Positions 15,949-25,138 are shown, numbered from the stretch's first letter. The stretch: DNA of 35,403 bases from an uncultured Collinsella sp. (GCA_900554595.1 USHZ01000004.1:1-35403); one strand, 5' to 3'. Program-made: numbers and translations. Notes: generated by a model not told the origin, from the sequence alone.

Positions 15949-18900
15949 ATGATTATCCAAGACCTGTTTTCCAAGGACATCAACCGTTCCATCAACGGCG
16001 TCGTCAAGGTGCAAGACGCCAGCGACGATTCGGTGCGCCAGGAGCTCGACGAGTACGTGGTGACGCGCGAGCTGCAGGGTCATTTTGCGCACTTCTTCGA
16101 GGCGTACGATAAGGCCCTCGACGTTCCTACTGACAATATGGGCGTGTGGATCAGCGGCTTCTTTGGCTCCGGTAAATCGCACTTTCTCAAGATGCTCTCG
16201 TATCTGCTGCAAAACGATGTGATTGCCGGCAAGCGCGCCGTCGATTACTTTGATGGCAAGATTTCCGACCCCATCGTGGCCGCCAGGGTTCGTCGCTGCT
16301 GCGAGGTTCCCACCGAGGCGATTCTGTTTAACATCGACAGTAAGGGCGGCCAGTGGAAAGAGGGCGACACCTCGCGCACGGCCCTGCTGCGCGCCTTTGA
16401 GCGCGTGTTCTTTGAGCACCTGGGCTTTTTTGGCGAGGACCTTAAGCTTGCGCGCCTGGAGCAGCATATCGACAGCAAGGGCAAGACACAGGAGTTCCGC
16501 GATGCCTACGAGCGCATTAGCGAAGGCAACTGGCTCGAGGACCGCGTGAGCTACAGTTACTTTGAGGACTACATTGTCGAGGCCCTGCAAGAGGTGCTGG
16601 GCATGAGCGAGCAGGCCGCGCGCCACTGGTTCGACGGCACCGAGGACGACGCCATCGCCGCCGACACCTTTGCCAAGATGGTCAAGCAGTATGCCGATAA
16701 GCGCGCCGAGGAGTGCGGCGGCGAGTTCCGTCTGCTGTTTATGGCCGATGAGGTGGGTCAGTTTATTGGCTCCGATGCCGACATGAGCACGAGTCTTATG
16801 CTGTCGCTGCAGACGCTCGTCGAGGAGCTGGGCAGCCGCTGCGGTGGTCGCGTGTGGGTCATGGTGACCAGCCAGGAGGCCATCGACGAGGTCGCCATGA
16901 TCGTGGGCGACGACTTCTCCAAGATTCAGGGCCGCTTTAACACGCGCCTTTCGCTCTCTAGCTCCAGCGTGGACGAAGTTATCCAGCGCCGCGTGCTGCA
17001 AAAGAACGAAGCCGCCTCGGCAAAGCTCCAGCAGGACTATGAGGCCCAGAGCACCGTGCTCAAAAACGTATTCTCCTTTGACGGTTCGCGCGGCGACCTG
17101 ATTGGCTACGCCAGCCGCAAGGACTTTACGGACAGCTACCCGTTTGTGAACTACCAATTTAAGGTGCTGCCCGACGTTATGACCGAGGTGCGCAAGCACG
17201 GCGTCAAGGCAAAGCACATGTCCACGGGCGAGCGCTCCATGCTTTCGGCCTTCCAGGAATCGGCCCAGGCTATCCAGGCCCAGGAGGTGGGCGCCCTGGT
17301 GCCGTTCTGGCGCTTCTTCGATACTATTGCCAAGGATCTGGAACACGGTGTGATCCAGGTGGTCACTCGTGCCGAGCGTGCGGCCGAGAATGGCCGTGGC
17401 CTTAAGGCCGAGGACGTTAAGGTCCTAAAGCTGCTGTATCTGATCCGCTATATCGACTACATCAAGTCCAACGTCGAGAACATCTCCATCCTTATGGTCG
17501 ACGGCATGGACGTGGACAAGGCTGCCCTTAAGGACCGCGTTAAGGAGTCGCTCGACCGCCTGGTGCGCGAGAACTACGTGGCACGTCAGGGCGATGCGTA
17601 CAACTTCCTTACCGACGAGGAGCAGGATATCTCGCGCGCCATTAGCGAGACGCCGGTGGATGCTGCCCTGATTATCGAGGGCATTAAAAAGTCGCTCTTT
17701 AGCGGCATCTATACGGCCACCAAGCTGCGCGTGGGCGCCAACGATTTCCCCTTCGACCGCTATGTGGACGACTCGGCCTACGGCGTGGCCCAAGGTGGCA
17801 TGAAGCTTAATGTTGTTACGGTGGCAGACGACCTTTCGCGTGCCGACGACGCCGAGCTTGCCGTTAGGTCTGCCGGCATGGCGCTGGTTGTGCTCGCCGA
17901 CGACGTTGACTACTTTGATGACCTGCAGAATGTTGCTAAGATCCGCAAGTACCGCAAGACCATCAATACCGAGGCCCTGGCGCCTTCGACCCAGCAGATT
18001 ATTCAAGCCAAAATGAAAGAGGCTACTTTCGTTGAGCGCGAGGCGGCTAAGCTGCTGGAGGAAGCCGTGCTACATGCTCGCGTGGCCGTGAATAACTCCA
18101 TGGTTAACGTCCGCGCTACCAAGCCGGCAGATGTGTTTGACCAGGCTTTGTCCAAGCTGGCGGACGCCATCTTTACCAAGGCCGACTACATTGCCGACCC
18201 CGCCAAGACCGACGAGGACATTCGCGCCACGCTGCGCGGTGCCAACCAGGTGGCGCTCGACGGTCAGAGCTCCCAGAACGCCCGCGCCGAGAAGGAGGTC
18301 GCGGACTTTTTGCATGCCCAGGCGCGTCTGTCCCTCAACACAACCATGGGCGACCTGCAGCGTAAGTTCCAGGGTGCTCCCTATGGCTGGCGCGAGATCG
18401 ACATTGCCAACGTGGTGGCCCAGCTGGTGGTCTCGCAGCGCGCGACCATTACGGCTGCCGGTGCCAATGTTGCCCCCACAGACCTGCGCATGGTTACCCT
18501 CCTGCGCAAGGATGCCGACAAGGCCCAGGTGCGCGAGCGCGTTAAGATGAGCGACGAGCTAATCAAGAAGGTCAACAGGGCGCTGCGCGAGACCTTCGAC
18601 GCCAAGCGTGATATTTCCAACGAGGACGAGCTTGCCGCCACGGTGGTCGATACGCTTACGGGCTACAAGAACGAGTGCGTAGAGCTCACGAACAACAACT
18701 TTACGGGCCTGGCTCCGGCCTATCCGTATCCGGGTTTAAAGGTGTTGGAAGATGGCATTAAGCTGACCACGCGTCTGCTGGACAGCCAGAACGATGCTCA
18801 GACGCTCTTCAATGCCTTTGTAAAGGCGCAGGATGATCTGGACGATTGGAAAGAGGATTACGACCAAGTCGTGTTCTTCTTTGAGAGCCAAAAGCCCGTT

Positions 18901-19605
18901 TTTGATAGTGCCGTTGAGTTTATGGGCCTTATGAAGGACGAGGGCTTCTACATGGACTCTAACGCCCAGGCGGCCGAGGCCAACAAGCGCATTGAGCAGA
19001 TTCTTAAGAACCCGCGTCCATACCGCGAGGTCCGCGAGCTCCACGAGCTGATGGAGCCGGTCATGGTGGCTCACAAGCAGATGGTCGATGCCAAGCGCAA
19101 GGAGGTGCTGGACGACATTACCGCGCAGATGGCCCAGGTACACGTATATGCTCAGAGCCAGGACGGCTATGCCAAGCTGGCTGAGCGCGCTTTCGAGAAC
19201 GCCGGTCGCATGGCCAAGTCGTTTGAGAGCCGTGCTCACGCCGCCACCAAGGCAAGCGAGCTTGCCGCGCTCAAGCAGCAGCTGATTGAGTATTGTGACC
19301 GCGCATGCGAAAAGATCGATAACGCCATCGAGGAAGAGAAGGCCCGCCAGCAGCGCGAGAGCCGCCGCAAGGAGGTCACGCCGACCGGCGAGATTGTTAC
19401 CACGATCAAGGGCAACGACAAGGACGCCCCGACGACCGCAAAGCCCGAGCCTGCGCCCGCGCTCAGGATTAAAAAGCTGCGCCTGGCCGACCTGGGCGAG
19501 CGCAAAAAGCTACAGAGCGAAAGCGATATCGATGCCTACCTTGGCCAGCTCCGTGTGCGTCTGCTTGCCGAGCTGCAGGGCAACGACGCCATCCGCCTGA
19601 GCTAA
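15949..19605 (+). CDS. brxC: BREX ATPase BrxC (DUF499-type)
   Basis: Large AAA+-like ATPase of BREX, 1218 aa, normal length for BrxC. It has Walker A GFFGSGKSHF (70-79), a Walker B-like strand RLLFMADEVGQFIG with acidic residues at 267-268, and a sensor-like VWVMVTSQEA after it. The N-terminus MIIQDLFSKDINRSINGVVK is typical of the family. The C-terminal third is helical with long charged segments. It is thought to form the motor or assembly platform for PglX and PglZ. Codon use matches the host style (TTT for Phe common), in contrast to the pglX 5' part that follows 30 nt later. Confidence 0.95.
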   Translation: MIIQDLFSKDINRSINGVVKVQDASDDSVRQELDEYVVTRELQGHFAHFFEAYDKALDVPTDNMGVWISGFFGSGKSHFLKMLSYLLQNDVIAGKRAVDYFDGKISDPIVAARVRRCCEVPTEAILFNIDSKGGQWKEGDTSRTALLRAFERVFFEHLGFFGEDLKLARLEQHIDSKGKTQEFRDAYERISEGNWLEDRVSYSYFEDYIVEALQEVLGMSEQAARHWFDGTEDDAIAADTFAKMVKQYADKRAEECGGEFRLLFMADEVGQFIGSDADMSTSLMLSLQTLVEELGSRCGGRVWVMVTSQEAIDEVAMIVGDDFSKIQGRFNTRLSLSSSSVDEVIQRRVLQKNEAASAKLQQDYEAQSTVLKNVFSFDGSRGDLIGYASRKDFTDSYPFVNYQFKVLPDVMTEVRKHGVKAKHMSTGERSMLSAFQESAQAIQAQEVGALVPFWRFFDTIAKDLEHGVIQVVTRAERAAENGRGLKAEDVKVLKLLYLIRYIDYIKSNVENISILMVDGMDVDKAALKDRVKESLDRLVRENYVARQGDAYNFLTDEEQDISRAISETPVDAALIIEGIKKSLFSGIYTATKLRVGANDFPFDRYVDDSAYGVAQGGMKLNVVTVADDLSRADDAELAVRSAGMALVVLADDVDYFDDLQNVAKIRKYRKTINTEALAPSTQQIIQAKMKEATFVEREAAKLLEEAVLHARVAVNNSMVNVRATKPADVFDQALSKLADAIFTKADYIADPAKTDEDIRATLRGANQVALDGQSSQNARAEKEVADFLHAQARLSLNTTMGDLQRKFQGAPYGWREIDIANVVAQLVVSQRATITAAGANVAPTDLRMVTLLRKDADKAQVRERVKMSDELIKKVNRALRETFDAKRDISNEDELAATVVDTLTGYKNECVELTNNNFTGLAPAYPYPGLKVLEDGIKLTTRLLDSQNDAQTLFNAFVKAQDDLDDWKEDYDQVVFFFESQKPVFDSAVEFMGLMKDEGFYMDSNAQAAEANKRIEQILKNPRPYREVRELHELMEPVMVAHKQMVDAKRKEVLDDITAQMAQVHVYAQSQDGYAKLAERAFENAGRMAKSFESRAHAATKASELAALKQQLIEYCDRACEKIDNAIEEEKARQQRESRRKEVTPTGEIVTTIKGNDKDAPTTAKPEPAPALRIKKLRLADLGERKKLQSESDIDAYLGQLRVRLLAELQGNDAIRLS

Positions 19606-19635
19606 CCAAGAACCACCGGGGAAGGGTAGACCGCC

Positions 19636-22110
19636 ATGAACGATACCGCCATCAAGAACTACTGCATCTGGGCCCGCAACGAGCTCATCGCCGGCGTCGA
19701 GGCCCGCATGAGGCTCTACGGCGTGGCCGAGGGCGCCGAGCCCGCCGGCGCGACGGCGGTGGGCGGGCGCGCCCTGTCCCCGGAGGAGACCGAGTGGCGC
19801 GACGCCCTGCTGCGCGCCGGCGCCGAGGAGGGCCTGGGGCACCTGCGTGACCGCGCCGCCTACACCTGGTTCAACCGCATCGCCGCCGTGCGCTACATGG
19901 AGGTCCACGACTTCCTGCCCAGCCGCGTGCGCATGTTCACCCGCCCCGCGGCGGACGGCTCCTGGGAGCTGGGCAGCCAGGCCGCGGACGAGGCGCTCGA
20001 CGTGGAGATCGCCGGCGCCGACCCCGCCCGCATCGCCGAGCTCAAGCAGGCCGGCGAGGACGGGCCGCTGTTCCGCTACCTGTTCCTGGCCCAGTGCGCC
20101 GAGCTCTCCGGGTGCCTGCCCGGCGTGTTCCAGCCCGTGGACGCCTGCATGGCCCTGCTGCTGCCGGCCAACCTCATGGACGCCGACGGCGTCATCGGCC
20201 GCATGGTGGGCGACATTCCTGAGGAGGACTGGGAGGACGTCCAGGTCCTGGGCTGGATGTACCAGTACTACAACTCCGAGGTCAAGGACGCCTTCTTCGC
20301 CTCCAGGGCCAAGGAGGCCCCCGACACCATAGGCCTCGCCACCCAGCTGTTCACGCCCGACTGGATCGTGCGCTACATGGTGCAGAACTCGCTGGGGCGC
20401 CTGTGGATGCTCAACAACCCCGGAAGCCCCCTGCGCGACGAGATGGAGTACTACATCGAGCCCGATTCCGAGCACGAGGACTTCATCAGGATCGCCGGCC
20501 CCGAGGACATCTCGCTCTGCGACCCGGCGTGCGGCTCGGGCCACATCCTGGTCTACGCCTTCGAGCTGCTTTCCAAGATGTACCTCGAGCGCGGCTACCG
20601 CGCGCGCGAGATCCCCGGGCTCGTCCTGGCAAAGAACCTGCACGGCATGGAGATCGACCCCCGCGCCGCCCAGATCGCGCGGCTGGCCCTTGCCATGTGC
20701 GCCCGTGAGCTGGACCGCCGCTTCTTCGGCCGCGGCGTGCAGGCCGACATCGCCGTGCTAGCCCCGGTGGCGCTGGGGGAGGGCGATATCCCGCGCGGCA
20801 GCGTGCTCGAGAAGAGGAAGGACCTCCTCGACGCCCTGGCGCACCTGGACGAGGCGGGCTCGCTGCTCGCCCCGGGCGAGGACGACCTCGCCGCGATCCG
20901 CGAGGCGATGGCGCTCACCGGCGCCGACGGCCTGTTCGGCAACAGCGTGAAGGAGCGGCTCCAGCGCGCCCTGGAGGCCTGCGAGGTGCTTTCCCGCCGC
21001 CACGACTGCGTGGTGGCCAACCCGCCCTACATGGGCAGCTCGAGCTTCGGCCCCTTCATGTCCAGGTGGGTCAGGAAGAACTACCCCGACGTCAAGAGCG
21101 ACCTGTGCACGTGCTTCATCGAGCGCGGCTTCAGCCTGACAAAGGACCGCGGCTACGCGGCCATGGTCACCATGCAGAGCTGGATGTTCCTGGGCAGCTT
21201 CGAGAAGATGCGCTCCTCGCTCATCGGGAGCAAGTCGATCCTGTCCATGCTTCACCTGGGCCCCCGCGCGTTCGACGCCATCGGCGGCGAGGTCGTCAAC
21301 GTGACCGCCGACGTCGTCTACAACGGCCGCGCGGCGTGCGAGGGCGCCTACGTGCGCCTCGTCGACATCAACGGCAGCGATGCCAAGCGCCAGAAGGCCC
21401 TCGAGGCGATCGGCAACCCCGACTGCGGCCGGCTCTACCGCCGTGACGCCGAGACCTTCAAGCAGATCCCCGGCACCCCCATCGCCTACTGGGCAAGCGA
21501 TGCCTTGCTTGGCACATTTGCTAATAATCCCCAAATTTCTGACGTCGCCTTTCCTAAACAAGGGTCAACTTTAGGCAACAATGATTTATTTTTACGTCGA
21601 TGGTACGAGGTGTCTGAGGGTTCATCGCGCTGGTTTCCGTGCATGAAGGGCGGTGAGTTTCGTAGGTGGTACGGGAATCAGACATATGTGGTTGATTGGG
21701 CTGATGATGGCAGGGCCGTTAGAAACCTTGGACGAGCAACAATAAGAAATAAAGAATATCTCTTTAAGAGGGGATTGACATGGTCCAACATCAGTTCTTC
21801 TCTTGCTGCGTTTCGATTGATGCCGGATGGCTTCTTTTTCGAGAGCTCGGGGACTGCCCTTTTTGCTACGTCTGAAATGCAATTAATTTACCTACTGGGC
21901 TACCTTAATTCCTCGATAGCCAAGGAGGTTAACGGAATGGTCAATCCGACGCTGCACTTCCAATCTGGCGATATAGGTAAACAGCCCTATGTGGAAGAAT
22001 CTCACGATCCGGCGGTCCAACTGCTGGTTAAAAAATGCATTGCGGACTCTATTGCCGACTACGATTCGTTTGAAACTTCTTGGGATTTCAAACGACACCC
22101 GTTGGTGTAG
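19636..22110 (+). CDS. pglX: BREX adenine methyltransferase PglX, N-terminal part of a split gene
   Basis: Site-specific N6-adenine DNA methyltransferase that marks host DNA in BREX. This ORF has 824 aa, whereas intact PglX has about 1150-1220. It holds motif I DPACGSG (296-302), motif IV NPPY (462-465), and the following specificity region. It ends at DFKRHPLV, the point where intact PglX continues into its C-terminal domain; that domain is encoded at 26372-27340. Composition is mosaic: up to ~21480 codons are almost all C/G-ending, and from about residue 616 the sequence becomes AT-rich, still in frame and still PglX-like (FPKQGSTLGNNDLFLRRWYE, KGGEFRRWYG). The SIR2-like gene begins 8 nt after the stop. 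The two parts may assemble into an active enzyme, or methylation may be lost; both are inference. Confidence 0.93.
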   Translation: MNDTAIKNYCIWARNELIAGVEARMRLYGVAEGAEPAGATAVGGRALSPEETEWRDALLRAGAEEGLGHLRDRAAYTWFNRIAAVRYMEVHDFLPSRVRMFTRPAADGSWELGSQAADEALDVEIAGADPARIAELKQAGEDGPLFRYLFLAQCAELSGCLPGVFQPVDACMALLLPANLMDADGVIGRMVGDIPEEDWEDVQVLGWMYQYYNSEVKDAFFASRAKEAPDTIGLATQLFTPDWIVRYMVQNSLGRLWMLNNPGSPLRDEMEYYIEPDSEHEDFIRIAGPEDISLCDPACGSGHILVYAFELLSKMYLERGYRAREIPGLVLAKNLHGMEIDPRAAQIARLALAMCARELDRRFFGRGVQADIAVLAPVALGEGDIPRGSVLEKRKDLLDALAHLDEAGSLLAPGEDDLAAIREAMALTGADGLFGNSVKERLQRALEACEVLSRRHDCVVANPPYMGSSSFGPFMSRWVRKNYPDVKSDLCTCFIERGFSLTKDRGYAAMVTMQSWMFLGSFEKMRSSLIGSKSILSMLHLGPRAFDAIGGEVVNVTADVVYNGRAACEGAYVRLVDINGSDAKRQKALEAIGNPDCGRLYRRDAETFKQIPGTPIAYWASDALLGTFANNPQISDVAFPKQGSTLGNNDLFLRRWYEVSEGSSRWFPCMKGGEFRRWYGNQTYVVDWADDGRAVRNLGRATIRNKEYLFKRGLTWSNISSSLAAFRLMPDGFFFESSGTALFATSEMQLIYLLGYLNSSIAKEVNGMVNPTLHFQSGDIGKQPYVEESHDPAVQLLVKKCIADSIADYDSFETSWDFKRHPLV

Positions 22111-22118
22111 TGGTTGGA

Positions 22119-23057
22119 ATGAAGAAGACACTATTTCTCGGTAACGGATTGTTTCGAATTAAGACGGAATGCGAAAAGAGGGTCGGCTGCGAAGGGCGCG
22201 ATAAAAGCTGGGCTGATTTGCTGGCAGAAATTGCTTTTAAAGTTCAAGATGTCTTCAATAACAATAGGCCCATGCCTGTTGAATATGACCGGCTGATTGC
22301 ATCGTTGCTACGGAATCAAGATTCGCTTAGGGGTTATTATTCACTCGAAGGACGCGATGACGCTTGGAAGCAGATTTTTAATCCAGACGATATGGTTAGG
22401 TCGGGCGATATGGAGCACCGCGTTAAGCGCTTTGTCGCCGGTTGGTTTAACGAACGCAGCTATTGTGTTCCCGATATATTGGATGCTGCGCTTAAGCTGA
22501 AAAACGATTTTGTTCTAACTTCTAATTACGATCTGAGGATTGAGAATCGCTACGAAGGTCTTAAGAAGTCTGGCTCATGTCTGTCTACTTATCCCGTCTT
22601 GCATATTCACGGTTCGATCGATGATGTTTCATCTGTCGTACTTGGGCAAAGTGATTATCTAAAGTCTGCTGCGAAAATGGATGAGGTGGTCCGTTCTTGG
22701 AACGGATCTTTTTCAAGCTTCGTTGATCGTGATTGGCCGCTTCTGTTCCTCGGCACAGATGTTTTTATTCTTGGATTTGGCTTCGGCTTAGATGAGATTG
22801 ACTTATGGCATTTGCTGCATCTTCGCTCTCTCTGGTTTAATGACCATCCGGACATCAAGTCTAATGCCATTAGATACTACAGCCTATATCAGTCTGAGAG
22901 TCCGTCGTTCCGTGCAAGCGATCCTGCTCGTTATGATTTATTTTCAACATACGGAGTCAAGATTATCGATGTTCCCGTGTACAAAGGGGATTTTGAAGAG
23001 GCCTATCGTGTGGCAATCGATTTAATTGCTGACGTTATGTATGCCGAAGACGATTAG
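22119..23057 (+). CDS. SIR2-like domain protein
   Basis: 312 aa from ATG 22119; an upstream in-frame TTG at 22080 would overlap pglX. SIR2-fold signatures: FLGNGLFRIK at the N-terminus (nucleotide loop), LTSNYD (133-138, the TxNxD motif), LHIHGSI (161-167, with the catalytic-type histidine before Gly), and ILGFGFGLDEIDLWHLL (217-233, GxGxxD loop typical of defence SIR2 proteins). In phage defence such domains hydrolyse NAD+ upon infection; no second domain is attached here, so the trigger would be another protein. It is AT-rich like the preceding end of pglX and is the first gene in the block that splits pglX. Weak ribosome site; likely translationally coupled to pglX. The NADase role is inference. 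Confidence 0.82.
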   Translation: MKKTLFLGNGLFRIKTECEKRVGCEGRDKSWADLLAEIAFKVQDVFNNNRPMPVEYDRLIASLLRNQDSLRGYYSLEGRDDAWKQIFNPDDMVRSGDMEHRVKRFVAGWFNERSYCVPDILDAALKLKNDFVLTSNYDLRIENRYEGLKKSGSCLSTYPVLHIHGSIDDVSSVVLGQSDYLKSAAKMDEVVRSWNGSFSSFVDRDWPLLFLGTDVFILGFGFGLDEIDLWHLLHLRSLWFNDHPDIKSNAIRYYSLYQSESPSFRASDPARYDLFSTYGVKIIDVPVYKGDFEEAYRVAIDLIADVMYAEDD

Positions 23058-23147
23058 ATCGCGAATCGAATCCATTTTATGGATGGGATGTTGATGGAGC
23101 GTGCTTTCTCGCTATTTTAAACTCGCGGTGTAGAATGAAGTTAGTCG

Positions 23148-23166
23148 AAAACGGTTCAACCGTTTT
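23148..23166. promoter_or_regulatory. 19-bp palindrome AAAACGGTT-C-AACCGTTTT
   Basis: Nine-base perfect arms with a single central base. It lies between the SIR2-like gene and the 527-aa coiled-coil gene. It could be an operator for a homodimeric repressor; the T4 tail also allows weak termination of the SIR2-like transcript. No cognate regulator is visible in the window. Confidence 0.45.
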
Positions 23167-23261
23167 GCAAAAGGGCTTCTCTTTACGGGACGCCCTCTAT
23201 TTTTATACCGCGACAATCGAAAAATATTGCATTGCCAGTCGGCGCTTTTATTCGACCCCAA

Positions 23262-23309
23262 CGGTCGTAGATCAATACCTACCGTTCGCACTTGTTGCTC
23301 AACAAATGG
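23262..23309 (+). repeat. 48-bp direct repeat, copy 1
   Basis: Matches 26131-26178 without gaps at 40 of 48 positions by eye. The 31-bp core from 23279 has a single difference, and it contains the palindrome TTGTTGCTCAACAA at 23292-23305. The pair brackets the 527-aa coiled-coil gene and the DUF3800 gene. It may be a recombination site pair or paralogous gene ends. Confidence 0.7.
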
Positions 23310-23438
23310 CAAGGTTGATGGGCTAAGTTTAGGCCAGTGTTCGGTCAAGGCGAGGGGGTAGAGGGGGCGAAGTCCTCCTCGAAAACGCCCCGAAGGAAGT
23401 GAAGTAGCTGCTGAAGCCTAAGCGAAAGGTTAAGTGAA

Positions 23439-25022
23439 ATGGATTTGGTGACTTCTTTTTTCCACCTTCTGTCCGATTATTGCGTTTGCTTTAACGACGG
23501 AATGATCACCTGGGACGGTCATCATCACGCTGCGACCGGTTTGCATGTCGATAATGAAAAGGTGCCCGAGCTTACCGAGTTTGCCACGCGGGGTGGCTTT
23601 GATGATCTGAATGATTACCTCAACTGCTTTGTCGACGGTTTTCTGAATAACCTGGTTGAGGCCGATGAGGACCTCATTGTTCCCAGGAGCGCAATCCACG
23701 AGGCACTTTACCCCATGCTCCAAGAGGGGGATTTGACGGGCCTTGTTTTGGCCATTTTTTGCGGTTGCAACAAAGCGCTCGTAATCGACAATCCAGCCCC
23801 CGATGCATATTGCGTATTGTATGACACGCGAATCGCTCGCGGTATTCCCCAGTTCTTCAACTTGGTCACACGCATGCTTTGGGATATGCGCCAAGGGCTG
23901 CGTAGCCAGCAAGGCGCCTCGTTTAAGGTGACGTTTGTTGCGGCGAAGAACGTCGATCTATCTATGCTGGTCGTAGACGACGTGACGGACGTTGTGGGTG
24001 TGCAGGAAAAGCCGGGAACGAAGATGGTCTATTCTGCTCCGATGATTCGACTGGATGCTAGTAATGGATCGGAAACGGTATCGGCATCCGTCGCGCTAGA
24101 GAACGATGGCGATGCTCCTGGGAATAAGAACGAAGGCGCGGGCGAGAAACCTCAGTCGTTCCAACCAAAGTCTTGGGCAGAGGACGAGACGAGGGATAGA
24201 GTCTACGCGCTTGCTGATCGATGCAATGAGATGCGCGACGATTACCTTGACGCTAAAGTGAACAAGGCAAGGCGTCAGCGGGAGCTAGATTCGATTGTCG
24301 ACGATTTGAATGAGGCAATCTCGAAGCACGATCTCTATCGGAGCTTGGAGAGCGAACGCGAGAAGTTGACATGCCTGAGGAGCGACCTTGATGATGGGGT
24401 CGCAAAATACGAGAAAGAGCTTCAGTCGTTTGGGCTGTTTGACATTGGCAATAAGCGCCAAACAAAGAAGAAACTCTCGGAGCTAGCCGAGCGTATAAAA
24501 GATGTCGATTCCAGCTTTAAGACGATTGAGGGCAAGCTCTCTAAAGGCTCGAGCGAGCTCGCCAAAGCAAAGGTCGATGAGTTGCGACGGCAAGAGATCG
24601 ATGCCCGCCTAGCGTTTAAAGAGGCCGAAGCGAACTTCGACCAAATAGAAGCCGAACGGAATGAGCGCAGGGCTAAGCTCGAAGCATTCTGTGCCAGCGT
24701 GCCAAAAAGCGACCGATTTGATGAATGCTATTGGGATGCCGATTGGCAGATGCGACAAGCGTACGATCGCAAGAGGAAGGCTAGGACCGACCCGGAAAAT
24801 AAGCGGCTTGCGAAGCAGTTTGCGCAAACAGTCGACGTTGGGGAAGTATTTACTTTATATGACATGATGGACGCTGTTGACGGAATAGAGACGTTCTCAA
24901 AAGCGGGCGTTGTTTGCTATATGTATGACAGGACTCATTCAGTAAAAAAGGTTGCTCCGATTAACAATCACACTGCTTATGTGTTGACCGATAAAAGGTT
25001 CATGGATATATGGGACGACTGA
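23439..25022 (+). CDS. Coiled-coil protein, paralogue of the gene at 13441
   Basis: 527 aa; ATG 23439 with AAAGGTTAAGTGAA upstream, a modest ribosome site. N-terminal domain (1-155) aligns with the 364-aa protein at 13441 (TWDG at 24-27, LIVPR at 79-83, LQEGDLTGLV near 94-103, YDTRIA near 128-133). A polar linker (160-250) replaces that protein's Glu/Pro tract. Residues ~250-440 are a long charged coiled coil containing LFDIGNKRQTKKKL (333-346). The last ~85 residues (VGEVFTLYDMMDAVDGIETF onward) form an extra compact domain absent from the paralogue. Function unknown. It ends at an intrinsic terminator. Since a paralogue closes the upstream helicase module, it may connect the inserted genes to that module; this is inference. 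Confidence 0.82.
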   Translation: MDLVTSFFHLLSDYCVCFNDGMITWDGHHHAATGLHVDNEKVPELTEFATRGGFDDLNDYLNCFVDGFLNNLVEADEDLIVPRSAIHEALYPMLQEGDLTGLVLAIFCGCNKALVIDNPAPDAYCVLYDTRIARGIPQFFNLVTRMLWDMRQGLRSQQGASFKVTFVAAKNVDLSMLVVDDVTDVVGVQEKPGTKMVYSAPMIRLDASNGSETVSASVALENDGDAPGNKNEGAGEKPQSFQPKSWAEDETRDRVYALADRCNEMRDDYLDAKVNKARRQRELDSIVDDLNEAISKHDLYRSLESEREKLTCLRSDLDDGVAKYEKELQSFGLFDIGNKRQTKKKLSELAERIKDVDSSFKTIEGKLSKGSSELAKAKVDELRRQEIDARLAFKEAEANFDQIEAERNERRAKLEAFCASVPKSDRFDECYWDADWQMRQAYDRKRKARTDPENKRLAKQFAQTVDVGEVFTLYDMMDAVDGIETFSKAGVVCYMYDRTHSVKKVAPINNHTAYVLTDKRFMDIWDD

Positions 25023-25053
25023 TTTTGAAGTAGGAGCCGGCTGTATTTTGCAA

Positions 25054-25085
25054 GGGAGGCATCTCTAGGGATGCCCCCGTTTTTA
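25054..25085 (+). terminator. Intrinsic terminator after the 527-aa coiled-coil gene
   Basis: GGCATC (25058-25063) pairs with GATGCC (25070-25075), extended by G/C pairs outside one mismatch, then G and a T-run from 25080. It lies about 30 nt after the stop codon at 25022. It would insulate this gene from the convergent DUF3800 gene. Confidence 0.75.
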
Positions 25086-25110
25086 TGTCGAGCCTGCATT
25101 GGATCCAGGC

Positions 25111-25138
25111 ATAAAAATGCCGGGGGACATCCCCCGGC
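25111..25138 (-). terminator. Intrinsic terminator for the leftward DUF3800 gene
   Basis: GCCGGGGG (25119-25126) and CCCCCGGC (25131-25138) form a perfect 8-bp stem. Read leftwards it is followed by ATTTTTAT (25118-25111), a standard rho-independent terminator downstream of the DUF3800 stop at 25224. The same hairpin and A/T tail recur at 25921-25946 on the other side of that gene. Confidence 0.75.

Larger units (their letters stand above)
23058..23438 (+). other. 381-bp gap with palindrome, repeat copy and a doubtful 63-codon ORF
   Basis: Contains a small hairpin near 23071 (ATCCAT/ATGGAT), a TAGAAT at 23131-23136, a 19-bp palindrome, and the 48-bp repeat copy. An ORF at 23135-23326 encodes 63 aa but has no ribosome site; its last codons (LPFALVAQQMARLMG) are echoed in the second repeat copy, which is interrupted by a stop, so it may be a gene remnant. 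The stretch 23345-23435 is purine-rich with possible stems (GGGGCG at about 23364 with CGCCCC at about 23388, and CCTAAGCGAAAGG), and could be a structured leader of the next gene. No promoter is certain. Confidence 0.35.

Noticed and set aside
15142..17346. 734-aa minus-strand ORF opposite brxA-brxC
   Set aside because: Shadow of high-GC coding in brxB and brxC, with no start signal and low-information composition.
23135..23326. 63-aa ORF as a real small gene
   Set aside because: No ribosome site, begins inside a palindrome region, and its end is part of the direct repeat. Kept only as a possible remnant.
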